A DNA stretch of 32,770 nucleotides from positions 1 to 32,770 of the forward strand of contig NZ_WJQT01000024.1 of NCBI RefSeq assembly GCF_009659375.1. The letters run 5' to 3'. The notes beneath the pieces are model-generated. The model had not been told where the DNA came from. It was given only the letters and a program-made list of their open reading frames with translations, and ran no database searches. Shown piece after piece: positions 1 to 8,378 of this stretch (the stretch's first letter is position 1; every line of letters begins with the position of its first letter). This stretch comes from Fundicoccus ignavus. Lineage in GTDB: Bacteria; Bacillota; Bacilli; Lactobacillales; Aerococcaceae. The translations under genes and the position numbers were made by a program.

Positions 1-10
1 AGTAAGCCAT
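1..10 (-). CDS. 5' end of an unidentified gene, truncated by the window edge
   Basis: Read on the minus strand, an ATG at 10-8 is followed by GCT and TAC codons before the window ends. It is preceded by an AGAAAGGA-type ribosome binding site about eight bases upstream. Only three codons are visible, so no product can be named. In many Firmicutes ssrA (tmRNA) lies downstream of smpB; nothing resembling tmRNA is visible in the 150 bases between smpB and this start. Confidence 0.3.
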
Positions 11-151
11 GTCGATTTCCTTTCTTATGTGTTTGGTCGTACTTACATCATAACGGAAATCACTGGCTTTTTGTGTATACAAAAATAGTGCTGATGATTT
101 CTCACCAACACTAAAAATTATAGAACCTAAAAGTTGGGGGTATTTTTATAT

Positions 152-610
152 TTATCGACCACGCATTGCACGATCGACATCTCGTTTAGCTTGTTGTTCT
201 TTTAATGCATGACGTTTATCATACTTGTCTTTACCTTTAGCCAAGCCAAGTAAAATTTTTGCTCGACCTCTAACTAAATAAACTTTTAAAGGTACTATGG
301 TCATTCGATTTTGTTTCACTTCTGCTTGTAAAGTTGCAATTTCTTTTTTATTCAATAATAGTTTACGATCTCTTATAGGATCATGATTAAAAATATTCCC
401 ATGATCATAAGGGCTAATATGTACGTTTTTCAACCACGCTTCTCCCCTATAAATTGAAATATACCCATCTTGAATATTAATTTTACCATTGCGAATCGAT
501 TTAATTTCAGTTCCTTTAAGCACCAATCCTGCCTCATAAGTCTCAATTATATGATAATCGTGGCGTGCCTTACGGTTTTGTGCTAAAGGCTTATCATGTG
601 TTTTTGCCAT
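152..610 (-). CDS. smpB: SsrA-binding protein SmpB
   Basis: SmpB binds tmRNA and brings it to stalled ribosomes for trans-translation. The 152-residue product has the usual family length. It starts with the family-typical basic segment ([12 protein letters not shown]), then [18 protein letters not shown], and ends in a basic tail ([28 protein letters not shown]) that threads into the mRNA channel. The ATG is preceded by GAGGGA. It lies 18 bases after rnr, the conserved Firmicute order est-rnr-smpB, and is probably co-transcribed with them; RNase R is itself the nuclease that degrades trans-translated mRNAs. No terminator is obvious after the stop codon. Confidence 0.97.
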   Translation of the reverse strand: MAKTHDKPLAQNRKARHDYHIIETYEAGLVLKGTEIKSIRNGKINIQDGYISIYRGEAWLKNVHISPYDHGNIFNHDPIRDRKLLLNKKEIATLQAEVKQNRMTIVPLKVYLVRGRAKILLGLAKGKDKYDKRHALKEQQAKRDVDRAMRGR

Positions 611-628
611 TGCAATCCCTCATTTGCT

Positions 629-3004
629 CTAGTTACTTCTTTTGCGAATTTTAAATTTCTTTTTACTTTGATTACTTTTCTTGCGTTTATTACCGTGTGA
701 CTGCTTACCTTTATCGTTGGCGACTTTCTTCAAATCTTTTCTGTTTTGTTGTGGTTTGCGTTTTCTTGAATCTTTGTTTCGAGCATTCTTTGCTTGTTTT
801 CTCTGACGATCCAAAGCATCAATATCTAAACCTTCAACTGGATCAGCTTCTAGTATCTGGAAGTCAATTTGACGTTCAGCTACATCAACATTCGTCACTT
901 GAATTTTTACTTTTTGACCAATTCGATAAACTTTACCTGTTCGTTCACCAATCAATAACAGATGCTGTTGATTAAAATTATAATAGTCATCTGTTAAACT
1001 AGCTAAACGCACTAAGCCTTCAACCGTATTCGGTAATTGAATGAAAATTCCAAATGATGTGATTGAACTAATCATTCCGTCGAACTCTTCACCAACTTTA
1101 TCAACCATATACTCCGCTTTTTTCAATGCATCTGTTTCCCTCTCAGCATCAACTGCCCTTCTCTCCATCTTCGAACTATGGATCGCTGCATCTGGAATAA
1201 ACGCTTCTAAACGGTCAAAGTCTTTTGCTGTTGGACGTTCTTTTATGTACTGATGAATCAAACGATGAACTAACAAGTCTGGATATCGACGGATAGGCGA
1301 AGTAAAATGTGTATAATCTTCTGCAGCTAATCCATAATGTCCTAAAGGCTCTTCACTATATTTTGCTTGTTGCATACTTCTAAGCATCATTGTCGAAACA
1401 ACTTGTTCTATTGGTTGATCGGCTACACTTGCTAAAGCTTCTTGTAATTGTTTCGGACTAATTGCAGAGGCTTCTCCTCTTAACACAATTCCAAAAGATG
1501 TCACAAATTCTGCAAATCTTTCCATTTTCTCAACTTTAGGTTGCTCGTGAATACGATAAATGAATGGATAGCCTTTAGCAGTAAATTCTCTAGCGACAGT
1601 TTCATTCGCGATTAACATAAATGATTCGATTAATCTTTCACCTACGAATCGTTCGCGCAGTTCAATGTCCAATGGCAAGCCATCTTCATCTACAATAATT
1701 TTTGCTTCAGGCGCATCAAAATTTAACGCTCCTCGTTGCTGACGCATCTCTTCAAGAATATGATGTAACTCAGCCATCTCTTCTAGAACAGGAACAATCG
1801 CTTGATATTTAGTTCTTAAGTCTAAATCACCGTCGAGTATTTCATTTACATCTGAATAAGTCATTCGATATGAGGAATTAATGACACTCGTATAAATCGA
1901 ATGTTTAATGACATCACCCTTTTGATTAATGGTCATCTCACATGTTAAAGTCAGACGATCTTCATTTGGGTGTAAAGAACAAATTCCGTTTGATAAGCGT
2001 TGTGGAAGCATAGGGACTACTCGGTCAGTTAAGTAGACAGATGTCCCTCTCTCGTATGCTTCTGCGTCAATTGGGCTGCCTTCTGTAACATAATGTGAAA
2101 CGTCTGCAATATGTACGCCTAATTGATAAGTACCATCTGGATTTTTCTTTAATGATATCGCATCATCCAAATCTTTTGCGTCTGCCCCATCAATCGTCAT
2201 AATAACTTCGTTTCTTAAATCTCGGCGTCCTTCAAGCGCTTTTTCATCGATAACTTGCGGCACTTTTTCAGCAGCTTCTTTAACATTTTCTGGAAATTCG
2301 TGTGGAATACCAAACTGGAATAGAATAGATAGAATATCAATCCCCGGTTCATCTTTATGTCCAATTTCCTTTGCTACTAATCCTGTCATAAAATTAGGTC
2401 TTTGGCTAGTTGGATAATCTTTAATTTTTACAATACAAATTGTATGGTCTGCTGGATGAATTCCTTCAGGAAGAATATTAATTTTCAACTCATCCGCAAA
2501 GTCCCCTTTAGGAATGATGTAACCTAAAAACCCTGTTTCTGCACGTAGCTTCTGGTCATATGCGAAAAATTCACCCACTAATTGACTTGATGCTCGTTCG
2601 GTTACTTTCTCTACGCGAGCTTCAGACCCCTTACCCGTTGACGGGTCAATGCGCTTAATCACAACCGCTTCAACAGTATCACCATCCATGGCTTCACCAA
2701 CATAAGGCCCTGGAACAAATAAATCTGGTTGTTCTTCATCATAATTAATGAAACCATAGCCTTTACCGTTTGAACGGAAAGTTCCTATTATAGAATCATC
2801 GCGTGAAAATGCTCGGAATTTTCCATTAGGAGTTAGTTGAATTTCCCCAACTCTTTCTAAGAAAGCCAAAGCCTTTACTAATTTTTTATAATTTTTATTA
2901 CCACCATAATTCAAGCGTGTCGAAATATCGTTAACGCTAAAACTACGGTCCTCATTTTCTTTTAAAAAGGCCAATATTTTTTGTTCAAAACTTGATAAAC
3001 TCAT
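629..3004 (-). CDS. rnr: Ribonuclease R (RNB-family 3'-5' exoribonuclease)
   Basis: A processive, hydrolytic 3'-5' exoribonuclease that digests structured RNA and takes part in rRNA and mRNA turnover. The 791-residue protein has an N-terminal winged helix (about 1-65), cold-shock OB folds (about 70-230), the RNB catalytic core with the metal-binding aspartate cluster DGADAKDLDDA near residue 275, and an S1 domain near 640-720. It ends in a long Lys/Arg-rich tail of about 60 residues. The ATG has a GAGGAGG site eight bases upstream. Short gaps to the esterase (34 bp) and smpB (18 bp) indicate one transcript. Confidence 0.97.
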   Translation of the reverse strand: MSLSSFEQKILAFLKENEDRSFSVNDISTRLNYGGNKNYKKLVKALAFLERVGEIQLTPNGKFRAFSRDDSIIGTFRSNGKGYGFINYDEEQPDLFVPGPYVGEAMDGDTVEAVVIKRIDPSTGKGSEARVEKVTERASSQLVGEFFAYDQKLRAETGFLGYIIPKGDFADELKINILPEGIHPADHTICIVKIKDYPTSQRPNFMTGLVAKEIGHKDEPGIDILSILFQFGIPHEFPENVKEAAEKVPQVIDEKALEGRRDLRNEVIMTIDGADAKDLDDAISLKKNPDGTYQLGVHIADVSHYVTEGSPIDAEAYERGTSVYLTDRVVPMLPQRLSNGICSLHPNEDRLTLTCEMTINQKGDVIKHSIYTSVINSSYRMTYSDVNEILDGDLDLRTKYQAIVPVLEEMAELHHILEEMRQQRGALNFDAPEAKIIVDEDGLPLDIELRERFVGERLIESFMLIANETVAREFTAKGYPFIYRIHEQPKVEKMERFAEFVTSFGIVLRGEASAISPKQLQEALASVADQPIEQVVSTMMLRSMQQAKYSEEPLGHYGLAAEDYTHFTSPIRRYPDLLVHRLIHQYIKERPTAKDFDRLEAFIPDAAIHSSKMERRAVDAERETDALKKAEYMVDKVGEEFDGMISSITSFGIFIQLPNTVEGLVRLASLTDDYYNFNQQHLLLIGERTGKVYRIGQKVKIQVTNVDVAERQIDFQILEADPVEGLDIDALDRQRKQAKNARNKDSRKRKPQQNRKDLKKVANDKGKQSHGNKRKKSNQSKKKFKIRKRSN

Positions 3005-3038
3005 ATTCAGCCTCCTCTCTCTTTTATTTTATATTTTG

Positions 3039-3794
3039 TTATGCATATTTTTCCAAAAAGTTCATGACACTATTCTCAAAATCAACACGATCACGGTTCA
3101 CTGTAATCACATGTGTATTCTTCGGAAACCAATGGAAATCGATTTGAGCATTCAATAATTCGTCCTGTAACTCAAATACGTCGTCTTCATCTATCAACTC
3201 ATCTTGTCCCGACTGAGCAATATAAAATGGTATATTAATTTGCTCAAGTTTTGGTCTAATCGTTTTTTTGACTGCTTCTAAATTTTCCATTTGCTTCCAA
3301 TGGGCATCATAAATTTTCTTTTTATTTGTTTCAAATTGACTTAATTGTTGACTAGCTCTTGCTATATGACGAGCATAAGTCATAAATGCTTCGGAAACAT
3401 CAATTTTTTCTTTCGTTACGACTGGTGAATTAAACACACCGCCACCAGCTATATTATTCTCCGATTTTGTCATTAAGGCGGTTGCCATGATTCCCCCCAT
3501 TGATAGGCCAAAAACAAATACTTTCTCGAAGTCTTGTTGAGTTAACCAATCGTAAGCCGCTTGCGCTTCATCTAACCAAGTTAAGGGTGATTCATTTAGA
3601 ATATCAAAGATATCTGTTGTCCAATGACCTTTAAAATTCGGACATAAAACAGTGTAGCCTGCTTTATGTAGTCGGCGTCCCAAGAGATTCATGTCTTTAG
3701 ATGACCCTGTATAGGCATGTAACAAGAGTATCGCTACATTTGTGTGATCATTTGGTAAATAAATTGCTTTTTCAAATGGTACGTTTATGCTCAT
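3039..3794 (-). CDS. est: Carboxylesterase of the Est/YvaK family
   Basis: An alpha/beta-hydrolase fold serine esterase of 251 residues, the expected length for monoacylglycerol-lipase-like Est30/YvaK proteins. The nucleophile elbow GLSMGG lies near residue 96, a candidate acid residue in SGQDELID near 199, and the catalytic histidine in KNTHVIT near 229. No signal peptide is present, so it is probably cytoplasmic. The physiological substrate is unknown in the family. The conserved neighbours secG, rnr and smpB match the Bacillus subtilis gene order secG-yvaK-rnr-smpB. The start has an AAGGAAG site. Confidence 0.9.
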   Translation of the reverse strand: MSINVPFEKAIYLPNDHTNVAILLLHAYTGSSKDMNLLGRRLHKAGYTVLCPNFKGHWTTDIFDILNESPLTWLDEAQAAYDWLTQQDFEKVFVFGLSMGGIMATALMTKSENNIAGGGVFNSPVVTKEKIDVSEAFMTYARHIARASQQLSQFETNKKKIYDAHWKQMENLEAVKKTIRPKLEQINIPFYIAQSGQDELIDEDDVFELQDELLNAQIDFHWFPKNTHVITVNRDRVDFENSVMNFLEKYA

Positions 3795-3820
3795 TATAAT
3801 CTTCCTTCCGTCTCTCCTTC

Positions 3821-3848
3821 ATTCTAACTTAATGAGCGATACAATCAA
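3821..3848 (-). promoter_or_regulatory. Predicted sigma-A promoter for est-rnr-smpB
   Basis: On the minus strand a TTGATT -35 (3848-3843) and a TAGAAT -10 (3826-3821) are separated by 16 bases. It lies between the secG terminator and the esterase start, so est-rnr-smpB has its own transcription start. Confidence 0.6.
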
Positions 3849-3864
3849 GTGTTAACTCATTAGT

Positions 3865-3896
3865 AAAAAAAAATCCCTGATGTCATATCAGAGATT
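3865..3896 (-). terminator. Rho-independent terminator after secG
   Basis: On the minus strand a perfect 10-bp stem (arms 3896-3887 and 3881-3872, one G-U pair, five-base loop) is followed by a run of nine T. It begins 12 bases after the secG stop codon. Confidence 0.9.
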
Positions 3897-3907
3897 ACTT
3901 TTGGGAT

Positions 3908-4141
3908 TTATTTAGATGAAAGAATCGCTAAAAGAATTGCAATTCCAAAAAATAAAATACCTAACACTGTGGTTGCTTTAATTAAGAAAGCCTCGAATCC
4001 ACGTGCTTTAGTTTTAACCGTTCCGTCGTCGCCGCCACCAGTTAATGAGCTTGCTGCATTACTTTTAGATGGTTGCATTACTACTGATATGATTAATAAA
4101 ATTGAAACTATAATTAACGCGATTAATAGTGCATTATACAA
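3908..4141 (-). CDS. secG: Preprotein translocase subunit SecG
   Basis: SecG is the small SecYEG subunit that assists protein export. The 77-residue product has two hydrophobic segments (about 3-21 and 54-74) flanking a Ser/Gly/Lys-rich loop with KTKARGFEAFL, as in Bacillus SecG. The start is TTG: the strong site AAGGAGG (4155-4149) lies seven bases upstream of it, and the ATG at 4148 is in another frame. It is framed by a terminator downstream and a long inverted repeat upstream, so it may be expressed separately from both flanking units. Confidence 0.93.
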   Translation of the reverse strand: MYNALLIALIIVSILLIISVVMQPSKSNAASSLTGGGDDGTVKTKARGFEAFLIKATTVLGILFFGIAILLAILSSK

Positions 4142-4155
4142 AGGACATCCTCCTT

Positions 4156-4242
4156 AAAAAATCTCTACAATTAATCGTAACATAAAAATCGTTGCAATGC
4201 TATGCTTTCGATCAAAATAATGTTACTTAAATTGTAGAGATT
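4156..4242 (-). promoter_or_regulatory. Long inverted repeat in the secG leader / after fabG
   Basis: Two perfect 13-base arms (4242-4230 and 4172-4160) enclose a second inverted repeat, GTAACAT/ATGTTAC (4226-4220 and 4183-4177). On the minus strand the outer stem runs directly into six T and then into the secG ribosome binding site. It could end transcripts from fabG or act as a secG leader structure; no clear promoter is visible inside the loop. Confidence 0.55.
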
Positions 4243-4259
4243 GTTTTTCTTTTACGATG

Positions 4260-4982
4260 TTATAATTTCATTCCACCGTTAACGCCTAAAATTTGACCAT
4301 TTACAAATGATGCTTCATCACTTGCTAAGAATAAAGCTGCATTAGCAATTTCAATGGGTTCTCCTAGTCGTTTCAATGGGTTATTTTCTTTCATACTATT
4401 CAGAATCTTCTCTGGAACTGTCTGCATCATTTCCGTATTAATATACCCCGGTGCGATTGCATTTGTTCTAACCGCTGCACCTTTTCGAGTAAATTCTTTA
4501 GCCCAAGTGTAAGTTAATCCAATCACACCAGCTTTGGTTGCAGCATAGTTACTTTGTCCGATGTTGCCATATTCCCCAACAATAGACGAAATATTTACAA
4601 TTGAACCTTTACCAGCTTCAACCATTGCAGCACTAACGTAGCGGGTTACATTGAAAACTCCGGTAAGGTTAACAGCAATGACTTTATCCCATTGCTCATC
4701 TGTCATTTTATTTACTAGAGCATCTTGAGTAATTCCGGCATTATTGATAAGTACATCAATTTTTCCGTATTCTTCTAACACTTTGGCAACCACTTCAGCT
4801 ACTTGTTCTGAATTTGTGACATCCGTTTTGAAAAATGGGATTGTCTCATCCTTTGGTGGATGAATATCAAAAGAAATTCCGATTGCGCCCTCTTCCACAA
4901 AACGTTGAATCATAGATAAACCTAATCCTTGGCTACCACCCGTTACAATTGCTACTTTACCTGCTAATCTTCCGTTACTCAT
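4260..4982 (-). CDS. fabG: Short-chain dehydrogenase, 3-oxoacyl-ACP / acetoacetyl-CoA reductase type
   Basis: A classical short-chain dehydrogenase/reductase of 240 residues that would reduce a 3-oxoacyl thioester with NAD(P)H. Visible motifs are the nucleotide-binding TGGSQGLG near residue 15, NNAG near 87, the catalytic Ser in NISSIVG near 132, and YAATK near 147. It lacks the acpP/fabD/fabF neighbours of the housekeeping fatty-acid cluster. It sits instead beside a TetR regulator, an alpha/beta hydrolase and a CoA-transferase, so a role on CoA thioesters (PhaB-like) is as likely as fatty-acid synthesis. It follows tetR by 15 bp and has an AAAGGAG site. Confidence 0.82.
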   Translation of the reverse strand: MSNGRLAGKVAIVTGGSQGLGLSMIQRFVEEGAIGISFDIHPPKDETIPFFKTDVTNSEQVAEVVAKVLEEYGKIDVLINNAGITQDALVNKMTDEQWDKVIAVNLTGVFNVTRYVSAAMVEAGKGSIVNISSIVGEYGNIGQSNYAATKAGVIGLTYTWAKEFTRKGAAVRTNAIAPGYINTEMMQTVPEKILNSMKENNPLKRLGEPIEIANAALFLASDEASFVNGQILGVNGGMKL

Positions 4983-4997
4983 TAATAATACGCTCCT

Positions 4998-5603
4998 TTA
5001 TTGGTTCGTGTTATTCCCAGAAAGACCATCAAATAGTACGTTAATCACTTCGTCAGCAATCATTTCTACATCTTCTTTTGTATCTAACGTTCCATAGCGT
5101 AATCCAATAAAGGTATGCATTCCCATTAATAAAAATGACACAACTTCGGGATCTCTATATGTAATGTCTCCATTACTTTTGGATTTTTCGAGTTGACGAA
5201 TATAACTTTCTGAGAACTCACGGTAATAGTCTTTAAAAATCTCTTTATCAATGTACAAAGCTTCCCATACAATATTATAAATATCAGGGTTTTCTCGCAC
5301 TAAATTAATATATGCAACGAGACCTGCTCGCTCAGCTTCTTTTCTTGAATCACTTGCTTTAATTCGCTCACTAATGTGAGCTCTAATGAACTTTCCATAC
5401 GTTGTCACCAAGTATTTATAAACTGATAGTTTATCTTCGAAATACAAGTAAAAAGCACCTACACTTACTCCGGCATCTTTTGTTATATCCTTGACTGTCG
5501 TTTTATAATATCCTTTTGTATAAAAATTTCGGCGTGACGCTTCTACTAAAGCGTCTAAAGTTTTTTGCCCTTTTTCAGTAAATGGCTGATTTACTAGATC
5601 CAT
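4998..5603 (-). CDS. TetR/AcrR-family transcriptional regulator
   Basis: A 201-residue one-component repressor. The N-terminal DNA-binding domain shows the TetR helix-turn-helix pattern VKDITKDAGVSVGAFYLYFEDK at about residues 37-59; the rest is an all-helical ligand-binding domain typical of the family. Its position before a 3-oxoacyl reductase and next to acyl-CoA-type genes suggests an acyl-CoA or fatty-acid ligand, as for FadR/FabR-like TetR proteins; this is inference. A palindrome within the promoter at 8.25 kb is the best candidate operator. The ribosome binding site is weak (GGTAAG). Confidence 0.85.
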   Translation of the reverse strand: MDLVNQPFTEKGQKTLDALVEASRRNFYTKGYYKTTVKDITKDAGVSVGAFYLYFEDKLSVYKYLVTTYGKFIRAHISERIKASDSRKEAERAGLVAYINLVRENPDIYNIVWEALYIDKEIFKDYYREFSESYIRQLEKSKSNGDITYRDPEVVSFLLMGMHTFIGLRYGTLDTKEDVEMIADEVINVLFDGLSGNNTNQ

Positions 5604-5637
5604 AATCTTACCAGCTTTCTCTAATATTCTTCCTTAC

Positions 5638-5665
5638 ATTATAGTCAAATCAACATAGAATTCAA
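5638..5665 (-). promoter_or_regulatory. Predicted sigma-A promoter for tetR-fabG
   Basis: TTGAAT (5665-5660), 16-base spacer, consensus TATAAT (5643-5638) on the minus strand, 35 bases before the tetR start. No palindrome like the 8.25-kb operator is seen here, so tetR-fabG may not be autoregulated by the same site. Confidence 0.65.
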
Positions 5666-5683
5666 AAGAAATCAGATGATAAT

Positions 5684-6480
5684 TTAAGTTTTTTCCCGGG
5701 AAGTGAACCCTAGTAAAAGGCTTAAAAACTCATCCGGTTTTTCATACATTAATGCATGTCCCGATCCAGGTATTACATGAAAGTTAGATAGCGGAATTTG
5801 CTTATGAAGATAAACTTGTTGGTCTAGTGGTGTCACCATATCTAATTCGGCAGCGACGATTAAAGTTGGACATGCTATTTGATTTAGTTTTTCTTTTACG
5901 TTATAACCTTCAGCACTCTCAATTAATCTTTTCATTCTAGCCAAATATTCAGTTGATGCAAATAGCTCCACTAATACTTGTTTACGATTCTCCATCCATT
6001 GACGTTTGCTATTAAAGAAATTAGGCGAATAGATAATGGGAATCGTTGATAAATAGAAGCCTATTGGGCTATGCATTGCTTCAATCCACGACTTGCCAAT
6101 TTCTTCTAACCAGTAGTTGGTTTCAGCACAAGTATTGAACAACAATAATTTTCAACATTTTCGGGATAGGTACTTACAAACTGTAAAGCCACCTCTCCTC
6201 CATATGAAATGCCAAACAACAGCACGCTCTCTAACTCCAAATGATCTAGCAAAGCTTTAATGACATCCACTTGTATATCTTGTTTATAGGCGGTCTCCGC
6301 TGGCCCCGACTGTCCTTGATCAATAAAGTCCAATAAAATCAATTGATGATGTTGACTTAGTTCTTCAATGAATGGTGCCCAACTTTTAGTGGTCATCATA
6401 ATACCATTTAGCATTAACAAGGGGTCCCCTTCCCCGTGTATCTCATAATATATCGTTTTACCATTCAGTAAAAAGTTCAT
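5684..6480 (-). pseudogene. Alpha/beta hydrolase with a single-base frameshift
   Basis: Two adjacent reading frames together encode one alpha/beta hydrolase of about 264 residues. The first half carries the oxyanion-region LNGIMM and the nucleophile elbow GISYGG near residue 96. The second half carries the acid residue in AAELDMVTP and the histidine in GSGHALM. The frame breaks at the A-run at 6152-6149: adding one A would restore ENVEKLLLFNTC, a normal family sequence, so one base is lost from an A5 run. The best start is ATG at 6480, behind AGGTGAG and overlapping the CoA-transferase end by 23 bases; a GTG at 6489 is the alternative. It may be a true mutation, a phase-variable tract or a sequencing error. 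Substrate unknown; MhpC/3-oxoadipate-enol-lactonase-like proteins are similar in layout. Confidence 0.8.
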
Positions 6481-7789
6481 GATTCTCACCTATAATGTTG
6501 TAATCGATCGCATCTTGTAATAGCTGTTCTCTAAAATCAGGATGAGCTATTGATATTAATAACTTTACTCTCTCTAAGATATTCTTTCCCTTTAATTGGA
6601 CAGCTCCGTATTCCGTTACCACATAATCAATATCATTACGTTGTAGCGAAACAATTGAGCCTTGAGCTAATTGAGCAGCAATCTTACTCTTTTCTTCTTT
6701 TTCTCCGGTTTCTGGATTTTTAGCCATGTAAGTCGAAGAAAGTGCAATGAATGATTTTCCACCCATAGAATCTTGTGAGCCTCTAACAGTGTCAACTTGT
6801 CCACCTGTTCCGCTAAATTGGGTTGAGCCCATGGATTCAGAAGCACATTGACCGGTTAGGTCTACTACAATCGCTGAGTTTATCGAAATTTGTTTATCAT
6901 TCTGTGCAATCACTTGTGGATGATTTGTATAGTGTCCATCCATTACCATTACTGCTGGGTTGTTATTTACAAAATCATAGAGTTCTTTGTTACCCAAGAT
7001 GAAAGTGGTGACTATTTTGCCACGATGTAGGGACTTTTGTTGTCCAGTCACGACGCCTGCTTTCGCTAACTTAGCAATTTCAGAAGTTAGCATTTCAGTA
7101 TGAACGCCTAAGTCTTTTTTATTATACAGTTGTCTGGCAACTGCATTCGGTATGCCGCCAATTCCTAATTGAAGTGTTGAGCCATCTTCAATTAAATCGG
7201 CAATATATTTTCCGATAATAAAATCTTTCTCGTCTAATTCTGGTGACGGTAATTCGGGTACATCGTAGTCCACTTTTATAAAATGGTCGACTAGGGAATG
7301 ATGTAACTCGACATCGCCAAAGGTTCTTGGAAAGTTTGGATTCATCTCCAGGATAACTATATCCGCTGCATCGATCATGCGTCGTTCATAAGTATTCCCC
7401 ATCGATAGGGATACATAACCATGTTCATCCACTTGTGAACAAGATCCAATATAAATATTTGGATGATTCGACGCTAAGAACTTTGTAGAGGCAAAATGTA
7501 AATTGTTTGGCATATAAGTGCCATTACCGTTCTTATGCATCTTTTTCACTGGCGAAGAGTAAAACCAGCTAGATAACAGAAATTTCTCCGTATATTCTGG
7601 TTGCATAAATTCATAAATTTTCATTGACAAGCAGTTTGAAATTCGAAGTTTATTGATACGTTTACTTATAGTATGAATGTCACTAAGAATGGATTGGGCT
7701 TCAGACGCGCCCAATCCAGTGACAATATGCATTTTATCTTCGATTAAATCGAGTGCCTGTTCAACTGTAATATAATCAATCGCAGTCAA
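6458..7789 (-). CDS. Acetyl-CoA hydrolase / 4-hydroxybutyrate CoA-transferase family protein
   Basis: A family I CoA-transferase of 443 residues, the usual length for the Cat1/Cat2/AbfT group, which moves CoA between acetyl-CoA and a short-chain acid. The segment VHTEMLTSEIAKLAKAG (about 230-246) holds the likely catalytic glutamate, and a GTGGQVDTVRGSQ block near 335 matches the conserved C-terminal GxGGQ motif. The start is TTG, with AAGGGAG eight bases upstream. It follows the solute-binding stub by 17 bp and overlaps the hydrolase, so these form one transcript. The actual acid cannot be told from sequence. Confidence 0.88.
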   Translation of the reverse strand: MTAIDYITVEQALDLIEDKMHIVTGLGASEAQSILSDIHTISKRINKLRISNCLSMKIYEFMQPEYTEKFLLSSWFYSSPVKKMHKNGNGTYMPNNLHFASTKFLASNHPNIYIGSCSQVDEHGYVSLSMGNTYERRMIDAADIVILEMNPNFPRTFGDVELHHSLVDHFIKVDYDVPELPSPELDEKDFIIGKYIADLIEDGSTLQLGIGGIPNAVARQLYNKKDLGVHTEMLTSEIAKLAKAGVVTGQQKSLHRGKIVTTFILGNKELYDFVNNNPAVMVMDGHYTNHPQVIAQNDKQISINSAIVVDLTGQCASESMGSTQFSGTGGQVDTVRGSQDSMGGKSFIALSSTYMAKNPETGEKEEKSKIAAQLAQGSIVSLQRNDIDYVVTEYGAVQLKGKNILERVKLLISIAHPDFREQLLQDAIDYNIIGENHELFTEW

Positions 7790-7806
7790 AGCAAACGCTC
7801 CCTTTC

Positions 7807-8103
7807 TTATTCTCCTAAAATTTCTTCAATAGACTTAAGACCTTCTACTTGTTCCCATGTATCTTCACCAGCAATTTTTGATAAGTTCATTTCTTGTGTT
7901 CCCATACGTGAACCATTTGAGTAGTCAATTATACCGCCAAATGGGTTTTTAATTGGCTCAGATTCTAATGCTGTCATATAGCTATCCCAAGTCACTTCTT
8001 CACCCTCTAAGCGTTCTAACCCTTCAGTAAAGAATTGACTCGCAATCCAACCAGTCATTGCATATACGTTGTTATCGTATTCATCTTCAATCCACTCGTT
8101 CAT
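7807..8103 (-). pseudogene. C-terminal stub of a Liv-type ABC transporter solute-binding protein
   Basis: The 98-residue frame resembles only the C-terminal quarter of branched-chain-amino-acid-type (Peripla_BP_6) solute-binding proteins: NVYAMTGWIASQFFTEGLER, a TWDSYMTALE helix and FGGIIDYSNGSRMG. Such proteins are about 390-400 residues with a lipoprotein signal, both missing here. No permease or ATPase genes lie nearby. Only about 150 bases separate its ATG from the promoter at 8.25 kb, so an internal deletion probably removed the first 300 residues and left the operon promoter. The RBS (AGGA, four to five bases from ATG) is poor. Confidence 0.65.
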
Positions 8104-8249
8104 TAATCCTATGTAATTTTAATTAATGAAAAGCTTTTAAATCAACTTTATTCAAAATATTTAATTAGCAAGCCTTCGGGATGGTTTCGTTAGACGAAAT
8201 AATACTCTCGTATTTAGACTGATTGTTTCGATAGGTGCAATTAAACTTT

Positions 8250-8278
8250 CTTATAGTGAACGACCATTCACTTTTTAA
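8250..8278 (-). promoter_or_regulatory. Promoter with embedded TetR-type operator
   Basis: On the minus strand TTAAAA (8278-8273) and TATAAG (8255-8250) are 17 bases apart. The spacer is filled by the palindrome AGTGAACGACCATTCACT (8255-8272), of the form TGAAYGRYCRTTCA, like operators of TetR-family acyl-CoA regulators. A repressor bound there would block the promoter. It would drive the stub, CoA-transferase and hydrolase. Confidence 0.6.
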
Positions 8279-8378
8279 CCATTCAAAAATGAGAAAAAAA
8301 ATTAAAATGATTTTAGCCAAACTTGATTTAATTGAAGAGGAAATTGAAATAGTGTTAGACCACTTTGAATTTTTCTGA

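Noticed and set aside
697..1253. Plus-strand reading frames opposite rnr
   Set aside because: They are antisense shadows of the RNase R gene with no RBS and low-complexity translations.
8289..8378. A plus-strand 29-residue frame (MRKKIKMILAKLDLIEEE...)
   Set aside because: No ribosome binding site and no good promoter; plausible by chance in AT-rich DNA, although its charged helical composition is tidy.
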